From the NCBI GenBank assembly GCA_002371495.1, contig DFIX01000055.1, positions 1 to 6,986 on the forward strand: a stretch of DNA of 6,986 nt, in the 5' to 3' direction. The stretch is from Eggerthellaceae bacterium UBA3686 (lineage in GTDB: Bacteria > Actinomycetota > Coriobacteriia > Coriobacteriales > Eggerthellaceae). This document shows positions 1 to 5,274 of this stretch, piece after piece (positions within the stretch are counted from its first letter, which is position 1; every line of letters starts with the position of its first letter). A program made the translations under genes and the position numbers. The notes beneath the pieces are model-generated. The model was not told where the DNA came from. It was given only the letters and a program-made list of their open reading frames with translations, and did no database searches.

Positions 1-23
1 GTCAGACCCCTTTTTCACATTTT
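1..23. repeat. Right half of a GGGTC-core palindromic repeat, cut by the window edge
   Basis: The window opens inside a palindrome. Bases 5-23 (GACCCCTTTTTCACATTTT) are the right arm of the same repeat seen complete at 5218-5256 and 6231-6269, and bases 1-3 are the last three bases of the left arm. The rest of the left arm lies outside the window. It sits two bases beyond the yggS stop codon (minus strand), where an RNA hairpin could end yggS transcription. The identity as a repeat rests on the near-identical arms elsewhere in the window; the terminator role is inferred. Confidence 0.8.
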
Positions 24-25
24 GG

Positions 26-715
26 TCATTCGAACGTGGAGCTGAAAATGGCGCGGCCGATGCGCACGATGGTGGCGCCTTCGGCAACGGCCTCGCGCCA
101 GTCCTCGCTCATGCCCATGGAAAGCTCTGTGAACAGGGCGGCGCGCTCGGCCGGCAAGTCGGCGGCCAGTTCGTCGCGTAGCGCGCGTAGGCCGGCGAAC
201 GTTTGACGCGCCACTTGCGCGTCGCCCTGCGGGGCCATGGTCATGAGGCCGCGCACGCGGATGTTCGGCAGCTCGGCGCAGGTTTCGAGCATGCGTTTCA
301 CTTTATCGGGTGAGAGGCCGCTTTTCGACTCTTCTCCCGAGACGTTGACCTCGAGCAGCACATCCTGCACGATGCCGTGCTCGGCGGCGATTTCGCTGAT
401 TTTGCGGGCATGGCGTTCCTCGAAAAGCGAATGGACGAGCGAGGCGCGCCCGACGATGTCGCGGATTCTGCGCGATTGGATGTTGCCGATGAAATGCCAG
501 TTCTGCGTGGTGAATTGGTCGGCCTTTAGCATGAGCTGATCGGGCCGGTTCTCGCCGAAATCGGTCGCGCCGCCTTGAACAGCCAGGGCCACGTCTTCGG
601 GCCCGACTGTCTTCGAGACCGCAACGAGCACAACTTCGCCCGGGTCACGGCCGCAACTGCGGCATACTTCATCGAGTTCGGCTCGCGTGCGTTCGTAGCG
701 TTGCTTGGTGGTCAT
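26..715 (-). CDS. yggS: YggS/YlmE/PROSC-family pyridoxal phosphate-binding homeostasis protein
   Basis: A 229-residue protein of normal family length. Members bind pyridoxal 5'-phosphate (PLP) in a single alanine-racemase-like barrel, show no known catalysis, and help balance PLP and amino-acid pools in the cytoplasm. Visible family motifs are VAVSKT (residues 31-36, with K35 as the PLP Schiff-base lysine), FGEN (53-56), WHFIGNIQS (73-81), VNVSGEESKSG (124-133), RGLMTMAP (155-162), LSMGMSEDW (199-206) and VRIGRAIF (217-224), the phosphate-binding end. The last residues (SSTFE) replace the more usual GxR ending. The ATG at 713-715 is preceded by AGGA with seven bases of spacing. In Gram-positives this gene normally sits co-directionally just upstream of sepF; here it points away. 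An extended -10 lies upstream (760-768). Confidence 0.95.
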   Translation of the reverse strand: MTTKQRYERTRAELDEVCRSCGRDPGEVVLVAVSKTVGPEDVALAVQGGATDFGENRPDQLMLKADQFTTQNWHFIGNIQSRRIRDIVGRASLVHSLFEERHARKISEIAAEHGIVQDVLLEVNVSGEESKSGLSPDKVKRMLETCAELPNIRVRGLMTMAPQGDAQVARQTFAGLRALRDELAADLPAERAALFTELSMGMSEDWREAVAEGATIVRIGRAIFSSTFE

Positions 716-759
716 CGGTCAGTCCTATCTGTGCGTCAGGCATTCAGCGGCTCCGACGA

Positions 760-768
760 ATTGTAACA
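760..768 (-). promoter_or_regulatory. Candidate extended -10 promoter of yggS
   Basis: Read on the minus strand the bases are TGTTACAAT, a TG-N-TACAAT extended -10 with five of six matches to TATAAT. It lies about 45 bases upstream of the yggS ATG. I see no convincing -35 hexamer, as expected for an extended -10 type. Inference from sequence only. Confidence 0.4.
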
Positions 769-807
769 CCGCTCGGCTTGCGCGGCCGTATGCCGCGAAT
801 GCCAACA

Positions 808-835
808 GGCAGCCAACATGAGCGTTGGTACTGCC
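808..835. promoter_or_regulatory. Imperfect dyad in the yggS/lipoprotein intergenic region
   Basis: GGCAG-CCAAC (808-817) can pair with GTTGG-TA-CTGCC (824-835) around the loop ATGAGC, giving two 5-bp stems with a 2-base bulge. No U tract follows, so it is not an obvious intrinsic terminator. It sits between the two divergent promoter regions and could be an operator or merely a chance structure. The remainder of the 276-base gap 716-991 shows nothing else I can support apart from the promoter candidates listed. Confidence 0.25.
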
Positions 836-907
836 AGTGCGCTTCGCGTTGCGCATTCGGCCTGGTTCGAGGGGGCGAAGGGATGTTTCCCTCGTCTGCA
901 ATTTCGC

Positions 908-938
908 TTCACATCGCCATGCGTTTCTAAGGTATCCT
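908..938 (+). promoter_or_regulatory. Weak candidate promoter for the lipoprotein gene
   Basis: TTCACA (908-913; five of six matches to TTGACA) is followed after 19 bases by TATCCT (933-938; four of six matches to TATAAT). The spacing is longer than optimal. It would place transcription start near 945, giving a leader of about 45 bases before the ATG at 992. Confidence 0.25.
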
Positions 939-991
939 AATAGGCGGGTGCATGAATGCACCCGAATGCAATGTGGGGGAAGGAGAAGGGT

Positions 992-1918
992 ATGAAGAGG
1001 CTTTTATCGTTGTTGTGCGCTGCTCTGTTGTGTGCCTGCTGCATTGTGCTTGTAGCGTGCGGTGGGTCCGCGTCGGGCTCTTCCGCCGCAAGTTCTGCCG
1101 CTGCGAGCAGTGGCGCTTCGTCGGCAGCGGAGCCGGCTGCCGATCCCGCCGACCAGTTCGTAGGCGACTGGAAACTTGCAGCTGTCGAAGCGCAGGGCTT
1201 GACCGTTTCGGGCGACTTCAGCGGATTCTTGGGATCCAACGTCGAGGCCAAGTTTACTTTTGAAGCTGGCGGAACGGGCAAGGCGGTCTTCGGCGAGCAG
1301 TCTAATGACTTCTCTTGGACGGTGAACGAAGCCGGCGAGGCCGTGGTGACGATGCAGAAGGCCGCAGATGATGCCGCGTCGAGTGCAAGCGCCGAGGCGC
1401 CCGAGGGCAGCGAGGCGGCGGCTGCAGCAGCAGAAGGGGCTGCCGATTCCCTGATGGGCAATTCCGCCGAGCCGATCACCTTCAAGCTCGACGGTGACGT
1501 GCTGAGCGCCCAGGGCGAAACGAACGGCCAGACCATGACGCTTTACTTGACCAAAGACGGCAAGCTTGCCGGTGCGAAGGAAATCAACATGGCCGACGCG
1601 ACGCCGATTACCAGCGCTGCCGACCTCGAGGGCGAGTGGACCCTCGTCGGCATGAATATGTTCGGCATGACGATGTATGGCGACGCCGATTCGATTGCGC
1701 AGATGGCCAATGGCGCCGATATGACCCTGACGTTCAACGCGGACGGCACGTGCGTGATGTCGGGCAGCCAGGCCAACTATAGCGTTGGCCCAGAAGGTGC
1801 CGTCATCAGCTCTAACGGTACCGATATACCCGTTGCGCTGCTTGACGACGGCATTGCCATCGACGCAGGCGCTGCAGCGGGCGCAGGTATCCAGATGGTG
1901 CTGTACTACGCGCGCTAG
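992..1918 (+). CDS. Secreted lipoprotein with two lipocalin-like repeats
   Basis: A 308-residue predicted lipoprotein. The ATG at 992 is chosen because AGGAG (981-985) stands six bases upstream and because it gives a proper signal peptide; the in-frame ATG at 956 has no such site. Residues 1-22 are a signal peptide (MKRLL, then a hydrophobic Cys-rich core) ending in the lipobox LVAC with C23 as the lipidated residue. Residues 24-54 are a Ser/Ala linker. Two similar units follow: GDWKL (58-62) with FTFEAGGTGKA (88-98), and GEWTL (214-218) with MTLTFNADGT (244-253), resembling the small beta-barrel lipocalin-like lipoproteins common in Coriobacteriia. Unit 1 carries an Ala/Ser/Glu-rich insertion (about 124-153). 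The ligand and role are unknown. It appears monocistronic, with a terminator after the stop. Confidence 0.8.
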   Translation: MKRLLSLLCAALLCACCIVLVACGGSASGSSAASSAAASSGASSAAEPAADPADQFVGDWKLAAVEAQGLTVSGDFSGFLGSNVEAKFTFEAGGTGKAVFGEQSNDFSWTVNEAGEAVVTMQKAADDAASSASAEAPEGSEAAAAAAEGAADSLMGNSAEPITFKLDGDVLSAQGETNGQTMTLYLTKDGKLAGAKEINMADATPITSAADLEGEWTLVGMNMFGMTMYGDADSIAQMANGADMTLTFNADGTCVMSGSQANYSVGPEGAVISSNGTDIPVALLDDGIAIDAGAAAGAGIQMVLYYAR

Positions 1919-1968
1919 GTCAAACCGATATAGGAAAACCCCCGATGGGGATTTAGCCGCATTATGAC

Positions 1969-2006
1969 AAAGCGGTGGCTCGGGACCAACCGGGCCACCG
2001 CTTTTG
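1969..2006 (+). terminator. Strong intrinsic terminator of the lipoprotein gene
   Basis: Arms 1969-1983 (AAAGCGGTGGCTCGG) and 1990-2004 (CCGGGCCACCGCTTT) form a 15-bp stem with a single G-U wobble and a 6-base loop (GACCAA). The right arm runs into CTTTT. The stem begins 50 bases after the lipoprotein stop codon. As the arms start with AAAG and end with CTTT it could also act in reverse. A smaller CCCC/GGGG hairpin lies at about 1940-1951. Confidence 0.8.
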
Positions 2007-2015
2007 CGTTGCAAC

Positions 2016-2198
2016 GTGCAAAGAGGGCTGTTCCCTATTCATGTATCGTCCCGCGAAAGGCCTGGTGGCGGTACGCGTGAGCGATTCTGCAGCCACTGTT
2101 CCTGCAAATCCATATAGGTTAGGCGAAGCCAAGCGAACGCATGCCGCCACAAGGCCTTTCGCGGGACGATACATGAATAGGAGGAGCTCCTTTTGCAC
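2016..2198. repeat. Non-coding inverted-repeat element (MITE-like)
   Basis: Bases 2035-2071 and 2144-2180 are inverted copies of a 37-base sequence starting CTATTCATGTATCGTC, with 36 of 37 identical positions (one G/T difference at 2064). Similarity continues outward more weakly: GTGCAAA at 2016-2022 is matched by its inverse at 2192-2198, with an imperfect purine/pyrimidine segment between. The 72-base centre (2072-2143) has no strong structure beyond a small GGC-GAA-GCC hairpin. No convincing reading frame spans it. The form (about 183 bp, long terminal inverted repeats, no gene) fits a miniature inverted-repeat transposable element, though I find no clear target-site duplication. It could instead be transcribed as a long hairpin RNA. 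It lies between the lipoprotein terminator and the sepF promoter region. Confidence 0.7.
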
Positions 2199-2292
2199 TA
2201 TGGCACTTTTGCATATTCGGCTGCCAGCGGGCTGTGCGCGCCGACGCTTTCACCATACATGGGGATTTTGCCAGATTGGGCGCAGGTCGGGC

Positions 2293-2321
2293 GCGTTCGG
2301 GTAGTATGGCAGAATATGCCA
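2293..2321 (+). promoter_or_regulatory. Candidate sepF promoter with overlapping TGGCA/TGCCA dyad
   Basis: GGGTAGTATGG (2299-2309) contains a plausible -10, TAGTAT (2302-2307), about 49 bases before the sepF ATG. No good -35 is seen (TTGGGC at 2276-2281 is 20 bases away). The block GCGTTCGGGTAGTATGG (2293-2309) matches 15 of 17 bases of a block upstream of the larC-like gene (6371-6387). TGGCA (2307-2311) and TGCCA (2317-2321) form a dyad with a 5-base centre overlapping the -10, a possible operator. Apart from the terminator, the inverted-repeat element and this site, the gene-free stretch 1919-2355 shows nothing more I can support. Confidence 0.4.
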
Positions 2322-2355
2322 GAAACGAGTTCCGGTAAGAAAAGCAGGTGATTCG

Positions 2356-3180
2356 ATGCCCAGGGACTTCTCGATAGGGTCGGTCAGCGATTCGGTCGGT
2401 GGGATGCTCGACGGCTTGAAGTCGCGGTTGGGCTTCTCGCATGATGAGGAGCGCTATGCGCCCGGCGAATACGATGACGACTACGGCGAGTACGACGACT
2501 ACGGCGAGTACGACGATTACGCACCCGACAGCAACGTCGGGGGTTTCCGCCCTGCTCAGACCAGTTCCAGCTCGTCGCGCACGAGCCGTTTCGGACGGGC
2601 CGACAGCTCGCCTGCACTGGTGTCGTTCGACGACGTGAAGTACTCGACGCCCCTTCCTGAATCCCGTCCCGAACCGCAGCCGACGCGTACGACCGGGGCG
2701 TATTCCTCGACGACGAACGTTGGCGGGCACACGGTCATCGACGCGACGGTCCCCGTTCCCTCGTCGCCTGCCTACAAGGCAGCGGTGCGTGACGGCGCCG
2801 TTCGCCCCGACTTGACTGTTTCCGGCGTCGGCGCGGGCGCCACGGGTGCCTCGACGGGCGGGTTCGACCCGTACGAGGCGTATTCCAGCCCCACGCCGAG
2901 CACGTATTCGAGCGCGCGCAAGCTCACGGTCATCAAACCGGTTGCCTATGGCGATGTCGAGCGCGTCGCCCGTGCGGTGAAGTCCGGCGACGTCGTGGTG
3001 CTGGCCATGCGCAACACGCCCGACGACCTTTCCAAGCGCATTCTCGACTTCTCGTTCGGCGTGGCCAGCGCGCTCGATGCCAACGTCGAATGTCCGGGCG
3101 ACAAGGTGTTCGCCATCGCCCGCGGTAACGCCCTGAACGAAGACGAGAAGCGTCGCCTGCGTACGCAGGCGGTCCTGTAG
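2356..3180 (+). CDS. sepF: SepF/YlmF cell-division protein
   Basis: A 274-residue SepF, longer than typical because of an extended linker. SepF is a cytosolic protein that anchors FtsZ to the membrane and organises the division ring. Residues about 8-27 (GSVSDSVGGMLDGLKSRLGF) can form the N-terminal amphipathic membrane-binding helix. Residues 37-55 are an acidic/Tyr run of three GEY(D)DDY units encoded by tandem DNA repeats. A long Ser/Pro/Thr-rich disordered linker follows to about 188. The SepF domain is at 189-274: KLTVIKPVAYGDVERVA, GDVVVLAM, then RILDFSFGVASAL with the conserved Gly of the dimer/FtsZ interface region, and KVFAIARGN. The ATG at 2356 has AGGTGA (2346-2351) upstream. First gene of a sepF-proC-yggT operon, with 12 bases between its stop and the proC ATG. 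Confidence 0.93.
   Translation: MPRDFSIGSVSDSVGGMLDGLKSRLGFSHDEERYAPGEYDDDYGEYDDYGEYDDYAPDSNVGGFRPAQTSSSSSRTSRFGRADSSPALVSFDDVKYSTPLPESRPEPQPTRTTGAYSSTTNVGGHTVIDATVPVPSSPAYKAAVRDGAVRPDLTVSGVGAGATGASTGGFDPYEAYSSPTPSTYSSARKLTVIKPVAYGDVERVARAVKSGDVVVLAMRNTPDDLSKRILDFSFGVASALDANVECPGDKVFAIARGNALNEDEKRRLRTQAVL
2464..2520 (+). repeat. In-frame tandem repeat in the sepF linker
   Basis: Three direct units (21, 18 and 18 bases: 2464-2484, 2485-2502, 2503-2520) each begin GGCGA(A/G)TACGA and encode GEYDDDY, GEYDDY and GEYDDY. The near-identity of units two and three (one base differs) suggests recent slippage or duplication, so the copy number may vary between strains. Confidence 0.85.
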
Positions 3181-3192
3181 GAGGTGGCGCGC

Positions 3193-4047
3193 ATGGGCGA
3201 TGCAAAGAGTTTCTTGGTCGTCGGCGGAGGCAAGATGGGCGAGGCCATCCTTTCGGGCTGGATCGTGTCCGATAAGGGTCCCGCTCTCGACATCTGCGCC
3301 GAACAGGTCAGCGTCGTCGAGCCTTCCGAGGACCGCCGCGCGTACTTGACCGATACCCATGGCGTCAGCTGCGTGGCCGACGTTGCGCACGCGCCGTGTG
3401 CCGACGTGATCGTATTGTCTGTAAAACCCCAGGTGATGATGGGGATGCTCGAAGACCTTTGCGCGAACCCCGCTTTTGCGGGTGCTGATGGCGAATCTGC
3501 GCGGCCCCTGTTCGTCAGCATCGCCGCAGGGCTCACGACCGCCTCGATCGAGGCCGCGCTTCCGCAGGGCAGCGCGCTCGTGCGCGTCATGCCCAACATG
3601 CCGCTTTCCATCGGCGCAGGTGCCTCGGGCGTGTGCGCGGGGGCATATGCCAGTGCCGAGCAGGTGCAGTACGTCGCCGACCTGTTCGGGTGCCTGGGTG
3701 CGGCGGTCGTGGTCGACGAGGCCGACATGGACGCCGTCTGCGCGCTCAGCGGTTCGGGTCCGGCCTACGTCGCGGCCATGGTCGAGGCGTTGCGCGACGC
3801 CGCGGCTGACCAGGGTCTGGCTGCCGATCTGGCCGAGACGCTCGCCTTGCAGACGGTGCTCGGCACGGCGCGCCTGATAGCCGAGACCGACCTTACTCCC
3901 GCCCAGGCGCGCGAAGCGGTTTGCTCGCCGGGCGGCACGACGCTCGCCGCGCTCGACGCCATGAACGCCGCCGGCTTCAGGGACGTGTTCGAAGCGGGCG
4001 TCGCAGCTGCCGTGCAACGATCTAAGGAGCTTGCGCAATGTCGTTGA
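3193..4047 (+). CDS. proC: Pyrroline-5-carboxylate reductase (last step of proline synthesis)
   Basis: A 284-residue cytoplasmic enzyme, slightly longer than the usual 265-275. It reduces 1-pyrroline-5-carboxylate to L-proline with NAD(P)H. Residues 7-20 hold the Rossmann motif with GGGKMG (11-16). Further family marks are VLSVKPQ (74-80), VSIAAGL (108-114), RVMPNMP (131-137), the dimer-forming C-terminal part with LSGSGPAYV (185-193), and the P5CR signature around REAVCSPGGTTLAAL (240-254). The ATG at 3193 is chosen because a full AGGAGGT site (3179-3185) ends seven bases before it; the in-frame GTG at 3184 lies inside that site. The ribosome binding site overlaps the sepF stop, and the end overlaps yggT by 10 bases, so the three are probably co-translated. 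Confidence 0.95.
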   Translation: MGDAKSFLVVGGGKMGEAILSGWIVSDKGPALDICAEQVSVVEPSEDRRAYLTDTHGVSCVADVAHAPCADVIVLSVKPQVMMGMLEDLCANPAFAGADGESARPLFVSIAAGLTTASIEAALPQGSALVRVMPNMPLSIGAGASGVCAGAYASAEQVQYVADLFGCLGAAVVVDEADMDAVCALSGSGPAYVAAMVEALRDAAADQGLAADLAETLALQTVLGTARLIAETDLTPAQAREAVCSPGGTTLAALDAMNAAGFRDVFEAGVAAAVQRSKELAQCR

Positions 4048-4307
4048 TCTTCATGCTGAAAAGCCTGATCGTGTCGCTTGCCAATGCGTACACGACCGTC
4101 ATCTTCATCTACGTGCTCATGTCGTGGATCCCGACCAGCGCGGGCATCATCGGCGATGTGTACCGCATCCTTGGCAAAATCTGCGACCCGTACCTTAATC
4201 TGTTCAAGAAGCTGATTCCGCCGATTGGTGGAATGATCGACATCACGCCCATAATCGCATTGCTCGTTTTGCAATTTGTCGTGCGATTAGTGGTGAATAT
4301 CCTTTAA
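4038..4307 (+). CDS. yggT: YggT/YlmG-family membrane protein
   Basis: An 89-residue integral membrane protein of the YggT family, associated in Gram-positives and plastids with division-linked membrane organisation; its biochemical role is not settled. Two hydrophobic segments are visible (about 8-30 and 69-88). The family marks are VLMSWIP (26-32), DPYLNLFKKLIPP (50-62) and GGMIDITPIIALLVLQ (64-79). The ATG at 4038 follows AAGGAG (4024-4029) by eight bases and lies inside the end of proC, implying translational coupling. It is the last gene of the sepF-proC-yggT unit; I see no terminator after it, so read-through into divIVA is possible. Confidence 0.92.
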   Translation: MSLIFMLKSLIVSLANAYTTVIFIYVLMSWIPTSAGIIGDVYRILGKICDPYLNLFKKLIPPIGGMIDITPIIALLVLQFVVRLVVNIL

Positions 4308-4331
4308 ATACCAGTATACTGGCTGTATATT
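4303..4331 (+). promoter_or_regulatory. Candidate divIVA promoter with a perfect 12-bp palindrome
   Basis: This is the most AT-rich stretch between the coding regions. TTTAAA (4303-4308), 17 bases, then TATATT (4326-4331) is one promoter reading. TATACT (4315-4320) is an alternative -10, with the poor -35 TGGTGA at 4291-4296. The perfect palindrome CCAGTATACTGG (4311-4322) occupies the spacer of the first reading and contains the -10 of the second, so a bound regulator would block the promoter. It lies 50-60 bases upstream of the divIVA ATG. Confidence 0.45.
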
Positions 4332-4372
4332 TTTGAATTAACGTCCGACGAGTACATACGAAGGGATTGAAC

Positions 4373-5170
4373 ATGGCCATCACCGCAGCAGAAATCCAGA
4401 ACGTGAGCTTCTCCATCGACCGCAAGGGCTACGACGTCGACGAGGTCGACGTCTTCCTCGAGCACGTTGCCGAAGAGATCGACACCATGAACCAGCGCAT
4501 CGAGGGGCTTGTGGCCGAGCTCGATGCCAAAGAGGCCGAAATCGCCGCCGCTGCCGAAGCAGCTGCAGCTCCTGCGCCCGTTGCCGCCGCCATCGACGTT
4601 GCTGCGGGCGATGACGATACCGACGACGCTGCTACGCTGAAGGCTCGCATTGCCGACCTCGAGGCCAAGCTGGCCGAGAAGACCGCCAACGATTCCGCCA
4701 TCTCGCAGGCCCTCATCGTCGCCCAGCGTTCCGCCGACGAGATCGTCGCCAACGCGCGCGCCGAGGCTTCCAACATCATCAAGGACGCTGACGAAGAAGC
4801 CGACCGCATCGTCGGCAAGGCCGAGGCCGACCGCCTGAAGATCACCGATTCCATCCGTACGCTTGAGGCCGATCGTTCCGACGTTCGCGCCGAGTACCGC
4901 GAGATGCTGTCGAACTTCATGGCCGACGCTCAGCGCAAGCTCGCCGAGATCGACGGCGATGCGCGCCGCGCAAACGTTACCGCCCAGGCCCGCGCCGAGG
5001 CCAACGCGTCGGCATATGCTGCCCCGGTCGCTGCCCAGCCCGCCGCCACCGCTGCGCCCGCAGCAGCCGCCAAGCAGGCTGCGACGCCCGCCGCTTCTGG
5101 TTACATCGACAAGGACTTCAGCGGCTACGGCGCCGCCGATTCCGACTTCGCGTTCGACGACATCGACTAG
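4373..5170 (+). CDS. divIVA: DivIVA-family polar/septal coiled-coil protein
   Basis: A 265-residue DivIVA (Wag31-like) cytoplasmic scaffold that binds curved membrane at poles and septa and recruits growth or division proteins. The ATG at 4373 is used with AAGGGA (4361-4366) six bases before it; TTG at 4367 is in frame but unlikely. Residues 2-38 are the lipid-binding head, aligning without gaps to Bacillus DivIVA through F13, G19, Y20, D21, E24, V25 and F28-L29. Where Bacillus has F17-R18 for membrane insertion, this protein has R17-K18. A coiled coil continues to about 62, then an Ala/Pro/acidic linker (63-86), a long coiled coil (87-212), an Ala/Pro/Gln-rich spacer (213-242), and a distinct acidic aromatic tail (GYIDKDFSGYG to DFAFDDID, 243-265), perhaps a partner-binding end. 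Confidence 0.92.
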   Translation: MAITAAEIQNVSFSIDRKGYDVDEVDVFLEHVAEEIDTMNQRIEGLVAELDAKEAEIAAAAEAAAAPAPVAAAIDVAAGDDDTDDAATLKARIADLEAKLAEKTANDSAISQALIVAQRSADEIVANARAEASNIIKDADEEADRIVGKAEADRLKITDSIRTLEADRSDVRAEYREMLSNFMADAQRKLAEIDGDARRANVTAQARAEANASAYAAPVAAQPAATAAPAAAAKQAATPAASGYIDKDFSGYGAADSDFAFDDID

Positions 5171-5171
5171 T

Positions 5172-5202
5172 ACGCGTAAAAGGGTCAGGCCCTTTTACGC
5201 GT
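5172..5202. repeat. Palindrome after divIVA, ACGCGT-ended variant (probable terminator)
   Basis: ACGCGTAAAAGGG (5172-5184) and its exact inverse CCCTTTTACGCGT (5190-5202) form a perfect 13-bp stem with a 5-base loop TCAGG. It starts two bases after the divIVA stop codon. The AAAAGGGTCAG core is shared with the palindromes at 5218 and 6231, while the outer arms differ (ACGCGT instead of AAAATGTG). A U run within the right arm would suit transcription termination. Confidence 0.8.
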
Positions 5203-5217
5203 TCCGATTTGCAACTG

Positions 5218-5256
5218 AAAATGTGAAAAAAGGGTCAGACCCTTTTTTCACATTTT
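5218..5256. repeat. Perfect 39-bp GGGTC-core palindrome between divIVA and larB
   Basis: The left arm 5218-5236 (AAAATGTGAAAAAAGGGTC) and right arm 5238-5256 are exact inverses around a single central A. In RNA the GGG/CCC pairs would close a UCAGA loop, with A6/U6 and GUG/CAC pairs below. The structure is the same on both strands, so it could end transcription in either direction, or be a mobile REP-like palindrome. It ends 18 bases before the larB start codon. Confidence 0.88.
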
Positions 5257-5274
5257 TGTATGGAAGGGGAGCAC

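Noticed and set aside
1004..2014. A 336-codon open frame on the minus strand over the lipoprotein gene
   Set aside because: Shadow frame; it runs through the terminator hairpin and has no domain or ribosome binding site, while the plus-strand gene has a lipobox and a good ribosome binding site.
2200..2304. Short frame after the inverted repeat (34 codons from ATG 2200)
   Set aside because: AGGAGG at 2179-2184 is 15 bases from the ATG, too far to be convincing, and the Arg/His-rich product has no recognisable feature. The purine tract is part of the element's outer arm similarity.
1919..2355. A riboswitch or structured leader for sepF
   Set aside because: The only strong structures are the terminator of the upstream gene and the long inverted repeat. 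I recognise no known aptamer core.
2119..4038. A 639-codon open frame on the minus strand
   Set aside because: It lies antisense to sepF and proC, both with clear family motifs and ribosome binding sites. Its product is Arg/His/Gly-rich with no recognisable domain, as expected of a shadow frame in GC-rich coding DNA.
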